Numbered from the stretch's first letter, positions 38,501 through 47,444 are shown. The stretch is 60,663 nucleotides of DNA from Verrucomicrobiaceae bacterium (GCA_024232965.1 JACKQF010000013.1:1-60663), one strand, 5' to 3'. Made by a program: numbers and translations. The notes: a model not told the origin generated them from the sequence alone.

Positions 38501-39075
38501 CGCATGCCGCGACCACCGCCACCAAAGGCAGCCTTGATGATGAGGGGGTAGCCAATCTTCTTCGCGATGGCAATGGCTTCTTGGCGGTCGCTGACGGCAT
38601 CGTCTGTGCCCTCGAGAATGGGGACCTTTAGCTTGCGCGCCACGCTACGGGCGGCGGTCTTATCCCCCATCATGTCGAGGATCTCAGCATCCGGACCGAT
38701 GAAGATGATGCCATTGTCTTTGCAGGCTTGGGCAAATTGGGGATTTTCAGAAAGGAAGCCGTAGCCTGGATGGATGGCGTCCACGCCCTTGTCCTTGGCC
38801 AGCGCGACGATCCCCTCCACGTCCAGATAGGCACCGAGAGGGCCTTTCTCTTTATTCAATTCGTAGGCCTCGTCGGCCTTGAAACGATGTGGGCAAAAGC
38901 GGTCCTCCTGGGCGTAAATGCCCACGGTGCGGATGCCGAGCTCTGTCGCAGCGCGCATGATTCGGATGGCGATCTCGCTCCGATTGGCGACGAGCAACTT
39001 CTTGATCGGACGAATGCCCGCAGCGGCATTTCTCGAGGCGCGAGAAGAGGAGTCAGAGGAGGCGTTTTTTGGCAT
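35530..39075 (-). CDS. pyc: Pyruvate carboxylase
   Basis: A 1181-residue biotin enzyme that makes oxaloacetate from pyruvate and bicarbonate (anaplerosis). The biotin carboxylase half begins KKLLVANRSEIAIRIMRAAT and has the Gly-rich ATP loop AAFGGGGRGMRIV and IEMNPRIQVEHTVTEE. The carboxyltransferase domain shows RDAHQSLLATRMR and CIKDMAGLVRPYA. The biotinylated Lys is in LEAMKMFAAVASP near the C-terminus. Single-chain architecture and length are typical. The start at 39075 is followed by a Ser/Ala-rich lead (KNASSDSSSRASRNAA). It faces the pdh operon across a shared terminator, opposing uses of pyruvate. Confidence 0.95.
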   Translation of the reverse strand: MPKNASSDSSSRASRNAAAGIRPIKKLLVANRSEIAIRIMRAATELGIRTVGIYAQEDRFCPHRFKADEAYELNKEKGPLGAYLDVEGIVALAKDKGVDAIHPGYGFLSENPQFAQACKDNGIIFIGPDAEILDMMGDKTAARSVARKLKVPILEGTDDAVSDRQEAIAIAKKIGYPLIIKAAFGGGGRGMRIVRDPADLEKLLDEAQTEAARAFGNGAVFLERFVGQAKHIEVQILADKHGNVLHLHERDCSVQRRHQKVIEQAPSYGVDQKIIDGLCDAALKLAKEVKYTHAGTVEFLVDSESGEWFFIEMNPRIQVEHTVTEEITSIDIVRSQILIAQGHQLHDDTLALPKQEQVEKYGFAIQCRITTEDPENQFTPDFGKILTYRSPGGFGVRLDGALGASNAVITPYYDSMLVKLTVYGRSYEQALDRMDRCLHEFRIRGVKTNIPFLMNVVQHSDFRAGKATTRFIDNNPDLLKFAARKDRATKLLNYLADVIVNGNPFAKGHTLSQTFGASPVPKWDHRIEPAAGTKQLLTEMGPEKFCKDWIAKQDRLLITDTTMRDAHQSLLATRMRSYDMLAIASAIARKTPDLFSLEMWGGATFDVTMRFLREDPWERLRQIREKVPNILLQMLFRGSNAVGYSNYPDNVVKGFVKHAAANGMDIFRIFDSLNYLPNLKVAMEAVREDTSSICEGTLCYTGDILDPKRDKYDIKYYVRLAKELERMGAHMLCIKDMAGLVRPYAAQKLVKALKDEVGIPIHFHTHDTSGLNAASIIEAASAGVDVVDAAIASMSGGTSQPNLNSIVAAMQHTPRDTKLDTESLQEFSDYWAAVRSFYKPFDTSEPYGTAEVYLHEMPGGQYTNLKEQAAGMGMAARWPEIAHAYAEVNQLCGDIVKVTPSSKVVGDLAIECVARGVKPTDIFNLAGAKWSKDVTSMFEGWLGEPFYGMEPDKAADSRKKWDTLADAIVGKDGKRITGRPGVHAAKIDLDEVRTELESKIKRKPTEDDVWSYLMYPDVFLKFAEFRKAYGDVSVLPTPAYYYGLRDKEEIHVDLEAGKTLFIRRLNLTEADQHGQRTAIFELNGYPRHTSVLDKVLGKELVTRAKADPADPTQVGAPMPGMVASIAVTVGQKIKEGDTLLTLEAMKMFAAVASPISGTVTEILTKVGESMESKDLLIRLAK

Positions 39076-39219
39076 GACGATTGGGCAGAGAAGTACGGAC
39101 GTTGGGCACCGGGGCAAGGGTGGTTTTGCCCGGTCTGATTGGAGCCTGAGACCATGGAAGCAACCACGGCCCTTTGCAAGATGATCTAGCGCCGGATGGA
39201 GCGGTTTCGATTGCCACGG

Positions 39220-39936
39220 TCAACTCCTCCTCTGCAGCCAGGCGTTCCTCTCTTCGGCACCCAGTCTTTCAATAGCGTAGCGCAGCATCGTTCGCGGCAT
39301 CTGTGCGGCATGCCTGGCCAAAAAGGACCGCAAGCCCGCAAGGTCACGTTTCCCGATCTCGCGCAGCATCCAGCCGCAAGCCTTGTGCATCAGATCGTGC
39401 GGATCGTGCAAAAGGCGCGTGACGAGCTGTAGGGTGTCCGAGAACTGCCGCCGTCGAATGAACGTCAGCGTCGCCAGCACGGCGATGCGGCGCTCCCAAA
39501 GAACCTTGGAGGCAGCGAGCCGGCAAAGGATGGCGCGATCATGGTCCAGCAACCATTCGCCGACGATGTTGGGCGCGGTGGTATCGACGAGGTCCCAGTT
39601 GTTGATCCAGCGGGTGTTTGCGAGGTAAAGATCAAAGACGTGCTGCCGGGTCGATGCATCGCCGCGCTCAAAACGTCGCACCAAGGCATACAGCCCCAGC
39701 ATGCGTTCCTCGTGAAAGTCAGACCGCACCAATGTCAACACCTCCGCCTCATTCAGAACATCGGTGTCGCGAACGAACGAGCGCACTTCAGGCACACTGA
39801 TCCCCAGGAACACATCCCCTTCCCCATACTGACCGGCATCGGTTTTGAAAAACCGCTGGGAACTCTTTGCCCGTATTGGGTCTGCGATATCTCGCAAGCT
39901 TTCACGCAGTGTTGTTAGGGCCCCTTGGTCTGCCAT
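39220..39936 (-). CDS. AlkD-like DNA alkylation repair protein
   Basis: A 238-residue HEAT-repeat protein of the DNA alkylation repair (AlkC/AlkD) family, which removes 3- and 7-alkylpurines without flipping the base. The diagnostic TRWINNWDLVD segment carries the Trp and Asp that contact the lesion. HEAT-like helices span FHEERMLGLYALVRRFE to HKACGWMLREIGKRD. It ends LGAEERNAWLQRRS. The start at 39936 (MADQGALTTLRE) is the family start; the open frame continues upstream but without homology-like sequence. It is 144 bp upstream of pyc on the same strand. Confidence 0.88.
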   Translation of the reverse strand: MADQGALTTLRESLRDIADPIRAKSSQRFFKTDAGQYGEGDVFLGISVPEVRSFVRDTDVLNEAEVLTLVRSDFHEERMLGLYALVRRFERGDASTRQHVFDLYLANTRWINNWDLVDTTAPNIVGEWLLDHDRAILCRLAASKVLWERRIAVLATLTFIRRRQFSDTLQLVTRLLHDPHDLMHKACGWMLREIGKRDLAGLRSFLARHAAQMPRTMLRYAIERLGAEERNAWLQRRS

Positions 39937-40057
39937 GATATGTCGAGGATGAAGGCAGGTCATTCGCATTTCAAGGCTGGTTCTACAGCTTCGAGAGACG
40001 ACTTGACGTTGACAATCGAACTGGCCAAGATCGACGGACACTCTCGGACACTCTCCT

Positions 40058-41188
40058 ATGATGACTCAATACCACTATCTGGATGCGAATCAGCAGCCTG
40101 TCGGACCCCACAGTGTCAAAGAACTCGAAAAGCTTCTGCGCGATGGTGTCATCACGCCGCAGACTTTGGTGGCGGCCGAGGGTGGAAAAGAATGGGTCCC
40201 GTTTTCGAAGGTTCGGATTGCAAATCGGGAACCCAGCCCATCGGCAACGACGGATAGCCACGACGAATTTGGATACAACGATCTGCTGTCACGCATCAAT
40301 CGTACGTTTGATCGCTCCTTGATGGGCTTTTATCAGCGGTTTCCGAACTTGAATCAAGAGCCGGTTGCGGCGCTTCGCCGGTATTTGACCCAGCTCAATC
40401 AGTGGGGTCTGTGGGGAGTGGTTGTGGCCGGAGGATTGGGCTTTTTGAGCATGATCTACCTCGCCATTAAGTCGGATGAAACGATGTTCTTCGTCTGGGG
40501 AGTCGCCCTTTTGCCGGCGACTTTTGTGGTTCAGTTTCTTCTCAGTCTGATGACCTCAGCGAATCTGAAGCTGACCTTTGGCGAGCCAGTGCCGCTAGCA
40601 TCGAGACTGATCCCGCGCACCCTAACCTTGGCTGCGACGTTGGCACTTTTGGCGATCTTCACTTACGGCGGGTGGGGCTTGATTGAGGTGTTCAAGTTTT
40701 CCTTCATGGCGGGTCTCGCTGGGCTGGTGACCTGGATCACCGGAATGAGCGCGGCTCTGTATTGTGGCTGGCTTGCAGCTCGGTCAGAGGAGGTCTTGGG
40801 GGTGCAGATTCGGGATCAGGAGACGCAGACGGCGGCAGACTACATGTTTAGTGTGATCCGGTATCTCGGGCGCTTCTTTCTGGCACTTCTCCCGCTCTTG
40901 ATGGCGGTGTGTTCTGCTACCTTTATCGTGAACCTCGTGATAGGGCTGGCGCGCGTCATGTCCAGCACGGAGGGTTCTGGCGGCGACTTCATCGCCTTCC
41001 GCTTCTTCAGAATGTTGGACGGTCTTTCACCCTTTGCTTTTGGGGCGGTTCTCCTGCCGATGCTTGGCCACATCGCCTATGTGTTTTTGGTGGCGACGTC
41101 GGAGATGGGGGCGGCCTTCTTTAGGCTGGTCGAAAATAGCCGTCGCATCGCCGATGCTGCTACCCGCAAAGACCGAACCGATACCTGA
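40058..41188 (+). CDS. GYF_2-domain multi-pass membrane protein
   Basis: A 376-residue protein. Residues 1-55 form a GYF_2 (DUF4339) domain (YHYLDANQQPVGPHSVKELE, then VAAEGGKEWVPF), a peptide-binding fold common as an N-terminal unit of membrane proteins in these phyla. About six transmembrane segments follow between residues 115 and 355 (GLWGVVVAGGLGFLSMIYLA is the first). A charged cytoplasmic stretch lies between. The start may be 40058 or 40061. It lies 7 bases upstream of the FHA gene on the same strand, so the two probably act together; function unknown. Confidence 0.75.
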   Translation: MMTQYHYLDANQQPVGPHSVKELEKLLRDGVITPQTLVAAEGGKEWVPFSKVRIANREPSPSATTDSHDEFGYNDLLSRINRTFDRSLMGFYQRFPNLNQEPVAALRRYLTQLNQWGLWGVVVAGGLGFLSMIYLAIKSDETMFFVWGVALLPATFVVQFLLSLMTSANLKLTFGEPVPLASRLIPRTLTLAATLALLAIFTYGGWGLIEVFKFSFMAGLAGLVTWITGMSAALYCGWLAARSEEVLGVQIRDQETQTAADYMFSVIRYLGRFFLALLPLLMAVCSATFIVNLVIGLARVMSSTEGSGGDFIAFRFFRMLDGLSPFAFGAVLLPMLGHIAYVFLVATSEMGAAFFRLVENSRRIADAATRKDRTDT

Positions 41189-41195
41189 GCGTGCG

Positions 41196-44006
41196 ATGAA
41201 AGAAGCCAAATTACTCCTGGTCGTTGATGGGCGGACGCATCAAATCTCGATCCTGGCTGGTCAGCCGCTGCGCATCGGTTCTGATCTTGACAGCGAGATC
41301 TGCCTGGATGGTGAAGGCATCGCGCAACAACATGGCACCCTGATCTGGAACGGTGGTCGCCGGCTGAGCATCGCGGCCCACCCGGGCTTGGCACCACTCT
41401 GTGTGAATGGGCGTGACGTCCGGAATGAGGAAATTCAACTCCCGGCAGACCTGCAGGTGGAAGGGCAGGAGATCAGGCTGGACATCGAAATTGCCGATGC
41501 GAAGCAAGCCTTGCCCCCGCTCCCGCCGGTGCCGCAATCGTCATCAGGAAGTGCGAATGGCGGAGTGAGCATGGAAGGAGAGGCTTTGAAAGGCATCTCC
41601 TCCCGAGGCGTCTTGGCAACCCTGGGCGGTTTAGCCGTGATTCTGGGGGGAGCTTATGGTTGGCTGCAATGGAAGCGCCATTCGCAGGCGGAGGCCGCAG
41701 CGATTGCGGCACAAACCGCACCCGCCGTGGAGCCGACAGAGCCCATTCAACGACCTGCCAGTCCCCAGAGGGCACCCGCCCCTCCGGTCGTGGTTGCAGA
41801 GCCGCCACCCCCGGTTGTGAGGCCTGAACAAGTCGCAGCGCCGTTGCTGGGGCGGCTCAATCGCGCAGCCAGCTCCCTGGACGCGCTTTTTGAAAGGTCT
41901 AGCGCTGTCGATGTTGCGCTCTCGGTCGTGACCCACACCGGGGCTGGGATCGACGCCGGTAAGTCAGTCGGCGATGACCGCGAAACGGCCTTTGCGCTAG
42001 CTCTTTCCGCAGGCCTACTGGCTCAACCGATGGCAGGTGCCAAGGGTGGTGGGGATTCGCTCTGGGCTTCCCTCGAATCGTCGCGCAATGAGGTTGCGGC
42101 TGTAATCAAAGACTCTGAAAAGCTCGAAAACGCTGCCGCACGGCAATTGATCAAAGAGCGTCGCAATGAAATCGCAGGCGATCTGGCGCGGCGCTTTGGT
42201 GGGGTGCTGGCAAATGCTGCCTTTCAGGCGCGCCGCGATGCCGCATCTGCCCGGCGCGAAGCCCTGCAAATTGTTGAAGAAGCGGGTGCTTTTCAGGCGA
42301 AGCAAGCCAGGGCAGTTGAGCAGATGAAGGCACCCTTGGAGAAGTTCCGGCACAGCATTCGCATCGCTGAGCAGCTGCTAGCAGGCGATCCTGCGGCGCA
42401 GTATGAGACGCTCTTGGAGATGCAGAAGCAACTGATGCACGTGACCTTAGATGGGCATCCTGAGTGGGAGCCCATTGATCGGGAGCTCCGCCCAAAGGTT
42501 GCGGTGGCGGAGGGAATCTGGCTCGGCACTGCGATTGCAAGCTCCGAAACCGCTCGGAGTGCTGTTGACCGGGTAGCGGATACTTTGCAGGAGCAAGCCC
42601 GCTTTTGGACGGTGATGCAGGCTGGGCTTGTGGATCAATTCAACGGGAAGATCACTGCGGCGGCGCGCAGTCGGGCGGATCAGGCCCTCCCAGATCTCCG
42701 GGCGAGGATGGAAAGTCTGATCGATCAAGCAGGCAAAATCGAAAGTCCCGATGATCGGACAGAGGCCCTCGTCACGCTCATGATCAAGATTGCGGACGGG
42801 TTTCAGGGGCGGGAGCCTAGCAAAGGTACCCTACCCTGGTGGGGGGTGTATCCAGATCAGCGGGCGCTCGTGGGTAAGGCTGCCACAGTGTTGAGGAACG
42901 CGAGCCTGAGTGACCACGACCAAGCTGTTTGCGCGGTTCTAGCGGTGACGAAACTCAGCAACGATGCTGCGCGCCTGCCGTCTGAAAACACGGCTTCATT
43001 GCATTTGCCAGTTTGGTTGGCGCTGGAGGCCGCCATCAGCCGTCTCAGAGATGCAGGCGAACGGGCTGCGGTGTCTTCTTATGCCAAGGAATACGATCTG
43101 GAGCGCGCCTTGTTGAATGTGATCTCCGCCGTGAGCAGCCAGCAGCGCAGTGAGCAGCAGGCCCTTTTTGGAAATGACGAGACCACCCGCCGGATCTTTT
43201 ACGAGGACCAAATCGGCCCGCCGGTTCCCGCAACATTGATCCAGGCTGCGGCGGTCATGCATTCTCACAACTTGGTGCTGGATACCCTGGCGAGTCAGGC
43301 TACACGCCTGTTGCGGTCATTGTCGTTGCCAGAACTTTCGCAGGATCGCCTACCAAACCCCCACCGGGTTCCCGCTTTCCCAGGGGAAGTCGTCCAGGAA
43401 ATCCGCAAGCTGGGGGACGGGCTTCGTCGAGCCTCCGCGCTTGTGCCTTCTCCCAGCCCGGCGGTGGTTCAAAAGCCGCTTAGCCCTGAAAGCGCCCAGG
43501 TCCTCTCCCCGCCGCCAGTGGCACCGTCCGCAGCGGTAGCCAGCACAGGCGCTGCGGACCCGGTCCCGCCAACGGCGGGCTTTTGGAAGCTGGATCAGCT
43601 CTTTGAGGGAACTGCCTACCAGGCGTACTCCTCCAACGGGAAACGCTTTCTTCTTCACCTAGCGCAGCAGTCGCTGAGGGAGGCGGGCGTGTATTCTGGC
43701 GGGGTGGACGGTATTCCCGGTGTAGCGACCTACCAGGGTTTCGTGGCTTACCAAAAGCTCAAGAACCTGCCGGTGACCGGTCGTTTTGATGCGAAGTTGT
43801 TGGAGGCGCTCGACCTTCAAGAAATGCCAGACCTGCGGGACTGGACGCCTGAAAATGATCTGCGCGCTACCAGCGGTCGCCCTTCGATGCAGCGCCCACC
43901 AACGCCATCGCCGCAGGGACCAATGCCGCCAAGCCCAGGCGAACAGTTGCTGCGCCGTGCTGCGGAAGCGCTGATTCAGCGTGGAATCCAGCAGCTCCAG
44001 CGCTGA
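41196..44006 (+). CDS. FHA, transmembrane and peptidoglycan-binding multidomain protein
   Basis: A 936-residue protein. Residues 1-100 form a forkhead-associated domain (LAGQPLRIGSDLDSEICLDG, QQHGTLIWNGG), which normally binds phosphothreonine. A Pro/Ser linker leads to a transmembrane helix at about 139-157 (VLATLGGLAVILGGAYGWL). Residues about 190-700 are long helical, partly coiled-coil sequence. Near residues 800-870 is a peptidoglycan-binding repeat (LREAGVYSGGVDGIPGVATY). The C-terminus is Pro/Gln-rich. The order suggests a cytoplasmic phosphopeptide reader linked to a cell-wall anchor. I chose the ATG at 41196; sequence further upstream overlaps the previous gene. Confidence 0.75.
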   Translation: MKEAKLLLVVDGRTHQISILAGQPLRIGSDLDSEICLDGEGIAQQHGTLIWNGGRRLSIAAHPGLAPLCVNGRDVRNEEIQLPADLQVEGQEIRLDIEIADAKQALPPLPPVPQSSSGSANGGVSMEGEALKGISSRGVLATLGGLAVILGGAYGWLQWKRHSQAEAAAIAAQTAPAVEPTEPIQRPASPQRAPAPPVVVAEPPPPVVRPEQVAAPLLGRLNRAASSLDALFERSSAVDVALSVVTHTGAGIDAGKSVGDDRETAFALALSAGLLAQPMAGAKGGGDSLWASLESSRNEVAAVIKDSEKLENAAARQLIKERRNEIAGDLARRFGGVLANAAFQARRDAASARREALQIVEEAGAFQAKQARAVEQMKAPLEKFRHSIRIAEQLLAGDPAAQYETLLEMQKQLMHVTLDGHPEWEPIDRELRPKVAVAEGIWLGTAIASSETARSAVDRVADTLQEQARFWTVMQAGLVDQFNGKITAAARSRADQALPDLRARMESLIDQAGKIESPDDRTEALVTLMIKIADGFQGREPSKGTLPWWGVYPDQRALVGKAATVLRNASLSDHDQAVCAVLAVTKLSNDAARLPSENTASLHLPVWLALEAAISRLRDAGERAAVSSYAKEYDLERALLNVISAVSSQQRSEQQALFGNDETTRRIFYEDQIGPPVPATLIQAAAVMHSHNLVLDTLASQATRLLRSLSLPELSQDRLPNPHRVPAFPGEVVQEIRKLGDGLRRASALVPSPSPAVVQKPLSPESAQVLSPPPVAPSAAVASTGAADPVPPTAGFWKLDQLFEGTAYQAYSSNGKRFLLHLAQQSLREAGVYSGGVDGIPGVATYQGFVAYQKLKNLPVTGRFDAKLLEALDLQEMPDLRDWTPENDLRATSGRPSMQRPPTPSPQGPMPPSPGEQLLRRAAEALIQRGIQQLQR

Positions 44007-44099
44007 TCATGCCACCAGCGTCAAGATGGGTTGCGTGTCGGGCACCGATGCTGCGCGGTGATCTTTGACAATATCGCAGAAAGTCTTGCCAAAATATGC

Positions 44100-44459
44100 A
44101 TGGCTTCCTACTCTGACCCCGCCATGCACAACAAGCCCACCTCCGACTCCGAACCCGTCCCTTCTCAACCCGACTGGCAGGAACTCGCCTCCCGTCCGGC
44201 CTTTCGTGATTTGCTTTCCGCCAAGGCGCGGTTCATTGTTCCAGCGCTGATCTTCTTCATGGTTTTCTACTTGGCGCTGCCGATTCTGGTGGGCTACTGG
44301 CCGGATATGATGAAGAAAAAGATCTGGGGAGAAGTGAATGTGGCCTATCTGTTTGCACTCTCCCAATTTTTCATGGCGTGGATCATGGCTTTCCTTTACG
44401 TGAAGGTAGCCGCTGGCTGGGACAAGGCCGCAGCGGCCGTCATCCACGGTCAGGAATAG
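44100..44459 (+). CDS. DUF485 small symporter subunit (YjcH-like)
   Basis: A 119-residue protein of the DUF485/YjcH family, usually encoded just before ActP-type acetate symporters and thought to assist them. It has the typical WQELASRPAFRDLLSAKARF before two transmembrane helices (IVPALIFFMVFYLALPILVG and VAYLFALSQFFMAWIMAF). A TTGACA box lies at 44065-44070. An internal ATG at 44124 (MHNKPTSD) could be the real start. It precedes the symporter gene by 77 bases. Confidence 0.85.
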   Translation: MASYSDPAMHNKPTSDSEPVPSQPDWQELASRPAFRDLLSAKARFIVPALIFFMVFYLALPILVGYWPDMMKKKIWGEVNVAYLFALSQFFMAWIMAFLYVKVAAGWDKAAAAVIHGQE

Positions 44460-44536
44460 GCGATTAGTGACGCCCACTGTGCTCGAGTAGAAACTTCCCC
44501 GTCCCCGAAATCCCCCTGTCCCCCTGTACTTCCGAT

Positions 44537-46105
44537 ATGTCCGTATCCTTGATCATGTTCTTGGCCTTCGTCGGCCTCACTCTTCTCATCACCTTTTGGG
44601 CTGCGAAGCGAAATACTGGTGCCAGCGCCTACTTCGCAGCGGGGCGTAGCATCACTGGTTGGCAGAACGGATTCGCCGTCGCCGGTGACTACATGAGTGC
44701 AGCTAGCTTTCTGGGGATTTCGGGCATGATCTATGTGGCTGGTTATGACGGCTTTATGTACTCTGTCGGCTTTCTAGTGGCCTACATCACGGTGCTCCTG
44801 GTGGTGGCAGAGCCATTGCGGAATGCAGGCAAATACACGATGGCGGACCTCTTGGCCTACCGCCTGAAGCCAAGACCAGTGCGTGCGCTGGCATCACTTA
44901 GCACACTGGTGGTTTCCACCTTCTACATGATCGCCCAGATGGTCGGCGCAGGTGCCATCATCAAGCAGCTCATCGGAATCTCCTTTGAACCGGCAGTGAT
45001 CGGTGTTGGCGTGCTGATGCTCGTTTACGTCGTCTTTGGTGGAATGCTGGCCACGACTTGGGTGCAAATCATCAAGGCGGTCCTTCTCATGGTGGGTGCG
45101 CTGATGCTCAGCTATCTGGTGTTACAGTTCCACCATTTCAGCATTACCGACTTCTTCAACTCAGTCGCTCATGCCGACTACGGTGGCACTGAGGCTCCGA
45201 AAAATCTCATGGAGCCGGGCCTCAAGTTCGGTGTTGCTGTGGCGGGACCCTGGGGGCCAATCGATCTCATTTCGCTATGTCTCGGCCTCGTGCTTGGCAC
45301 GGCGGGTTTGCCGCATATCCTTGTGCGGTTCTACACCGTACCGGACGCGAAAACTGCCCGTTCCAGTGTGGTCTGGGCCATGGCGATTATCGGTGCATTC
45401 TACATCATGACGACCCTCTTTGGATTCGGGGCCGCGACCATTATCAAAAAGGCCCTGCTCACCACCGACGGCAAACTGGATGTCAACCTGGTCGCCCCTG
45501 TTCTGGCCCAGGTGCTTGGCGGCGAGCTATTCTTCGCCTTCATCAGCGCGGTCGCCTTCGCCACCATTCTCGCGGTTGTGGCGGGTCTGACCATGAGCGC
45601 CAGTGCGTCGTTTGCGCATGACTTTTACTCCAACGTGATTCACCACGGCAAAGTGAACCGCCCTGGGCAGGAGATCCGCGTAGCTCGCATCACAGCCTTC
45701 GTCGTCGGCGCCATTTCGATCGGTCTCGCGATCAGACTGAAGGAAGTGAACGTCGCCTTTCTCGTTGGGCTTGCGTTCTCCGTCGCTGCCTCAGCCAACC
45801 TGCCCGTCATCGTGCTGAGCGTGTTTTGGAAGCGCTTTAACACCACCGGAGCGGTCGCCGGCCTAGCCGTTGGCCTTGTGGCTTCCATTATCCTTATTCT
45901 GCTCGGTCCCAGCGGCATTTATGGCAAGGCAGACGCGATTTTCCCGCTCAGTAACCCAGGCATCGTCAGCATCCCCATCGGTTTCTTGGCCGCTTGGCTC
46001 GGCACGCTCCTATCTCCCCGTGATCCTGCGGCAGAAGGAAAATTTGACGAGCTCAAAGTCCGCGCCCACACCGGACTCGGATCTGAGAAGGCGACTTCGC
46101 ACTAA
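44537..46105 (+). CDS. actP: ActP-type cation/acetate symporter
   Basis: A 522-residue SSS-family transporter that takes up acetate (or similar short carboxylates) with Na+. It starts with MSVSLIMFLAFVGLTLLITF and has FAVAGDYMSAASFLGISGMI, typical of ActP, where the SAASFLG segment is in the ion-binding region. About 13 helices. With the DUF485 gene before it, acetate or glyoxylate uptake is the most likely role. It ends 10 bp from the convergent amidohydrolase. The leader (CCCCGAAATCCCCCTGTCCC) is C-rich with no Shine-Dalgarno. Confidence 0.88.
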   Translation: MSVSLIMFLAFVGLTLLITFWAAKRNTGASAYFAAGRSITGWQNGFAVAGDYMSAASFLGISGMIYVAGYDGFMYSVGFLVAYITVLLVVAEPLRNAGKYTMADLLAYRLKPRPVRALASLSTLVVSTFYMIAQMVGAGAIIKQLIGISFEPAVIGVGVLMLVYVVFGGMLATTWVQIIKAVLLMVGALMLSYLVLQFHHFSITDFFNSVAHADYGGTEAPKNLMEPGLKFGVAVAGPWGPIDLISLCLGLVLGTAGLPHILVRFYTVPDAKTARSSVVWAMAIIGAFYIMTTLFGFGAATIIKKALLTTDGKLDVNLVAPVLAQVLGGELFFAFISAVAFATILAVVAGLTMSASASFAHDFYSNVIHHGKVNRPGQEIRVARITAFVVGAISIGLAIRLKEVNVAFLVGLAFSVAASANLPVIVLSVFWKRFNTTGAVAGLAVGLVASIILILLGPSGIYGKADAIFPLSNPGIVSIPIGFLAAWLGTLLSPRDPAAEGKFDELKVRAHTGLGSEKATSH

Positions 46106-46115
46106 CCCGCGAAGC

Positions 46116-47444
46116 CTACTTTTCCGGCATCAGCATCTCTAGGGCGGCCGCAGTCATCGCCCGGATGCCAGTGCGGATCGTGGGTTCGGGATCGGGAAAA
46201 TACAGCGGGCTGTGCAGGGATGGCAGCATCTCGCCTGCAGCCTTTGCTGCGGCGACTCGGTCGGTGTTGACCGAGCCCAACCAGAACAGGCAGATCGGTA
46301 CCTTTTCCTTGGTGCGACCGTACTCGGCGAAGTCTTCCGCGCCCATCACGGGATCGCGCATGATCACCTTGTCGGCGCCCAAAGTATCGGCAAACACCTT
46401 GCGCAGCCGCACCACCATCTCTGGCTGGTTGAAAAGCGCCGGTGCTGCTTCGTCGGAGACTTTTACCTCCGGTAGCTTGTCCTCCGGTAGTCCGGCGGCG
46501 ATGCCCAGGCCGTGCGTGATGCGTTTGATGGCATCGATCAGGTGCTGGCGCACGCCGTCGTCATAGGAGCGCAGAGTCAGGCCCATCCGCACCTCGTCGG
46601 AGATGATGTTGTTTTTCGTACCACCATGGATCGTGCCCACGGTTACCACTGCGGGATCTCCGGGCCGGACCTCGCGGCTGACGATTGTCTGTAGAGCGAG
46701 GACGATCTCGGACGCGAGCACAATTGGGTCCTTCGTCGTGTGGGGTGCCGATCCGTGACCGCCGACCCCATGGACGATGATCTCCACCGTGTTCACGTTC
46801 GCCAAGGCGTAGCCCGACGTCAGCCCGACCGTGCCAGCGGGCATATCCCCCCAGACATGCAGAGCCAGCGCTTTGTCAGGCTTGGGAAATCGGGAAAAAA
46901 GTCCGTCTCGCAACATGAAGCGCGCCCCCAGCACCCGTTCCTCCGCTGGTTGACCAATGAAAACCAGCGTCCCCTTCCACGCTGACCGAGATTTTGCGAG
47001 CACCCGAGCCGTCCCGACGAAGCAACTCATGTGGATGTCATGGCCGCAGGCATGCATGACGGGCACCTGATTCCCCTGCTCATCCTTCACCGCCACATTG
47101 CTGGCGTAGGGCAGACCAGTCTGTTCCTTCACTGGGAGGGCATCCAGGTCCGTGCGAATCAGCAGCGTCGGGCCATCGCCGTTTTTCAAAACTCCCACGA
47201 TCCCGTGACCGCCCACCTTTTCCGTCACGTCCAGACCCGCAGCGCGCAGCTCATCTGCGATCTTGCCTGCCGTAGCCTCCTCCTTCAGGGACAGCTCCGG
47301 GTAGGTGTGCAGATGTTTGTAAAGGTCCAGCAGCGATGGCACCTCTGCCTCTGCTAGCGCGGCCAGATCAGGAGTCTGCTGGGCCACCGCATTTGCTGTT
47401 GCTGCCAGACAAAGTGTCGCTACAAAACATGAAATCGAGTTCAT
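46116..47444 (-). CDS. Exported M20-family amidohydrolase
   Basis: A 442-residue metallo-amidohydrolase (hippurate or N-acyl amino acid hydrolase-like) with a signal peptide (MNSISCFVATLCLAATANA). Metal-site motifs are MHACGHDIHMSC, QPAEERVLGA, LHVWGD, and VMGAEDFAEYG, all in order. The dimerisation lid is HGVGGHGSAPHTT. Most M20 amidases are cytoplasmic, so export is unusual and suggests hydrolysis of extracellular N-acyl compounds. A second start at 47456 is possible. Confidence 0.88.
   Translation of the reverse strand: MNSISCFVATLCLAATANAVAQQTPDLAALAEAEVPSLLDLYKHLHTYPELSLKEEATAGKIADELRAAGLDVTEKVGGHGIVGVLKNGDGPTLLIRTDLDALPVKEQTGLPYASNVAVKDEQGNQVPVMHACGHDIHMSCFVGTARVLAKSRSAWKGTLVFIGQPAEERVLGARFMLRDGLFSRFPKPDKALALHVWGDMPAGTVGLTSGYALANVNTVEIIVHGVGGHGSAPHTTKDPIVLASEIVLALQTIVSREVRPGDPAVVTVGTIHGGTKNNIISDEVRMGLTLRSYDDGVRQHLIDAIKRITHGLGIAAGLPEDKLPEVKVSDEAAPALFNQPEMVVRLRKVFADTLGADKVIMRDPVMGAEDFAEYGRTKEKVPICLFWLGSVNTDRVAAAKAAGEMLPSLHSPLYFPDPEPTIRTGIRAMTAAALEMLMPEK

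Noticed and set aside
44007..44477. 156-codon minus-strand frame opposite the DUF485 gene
   Set aside because: The plus strand encodes a recognised DUF485 protein right before its symporter.
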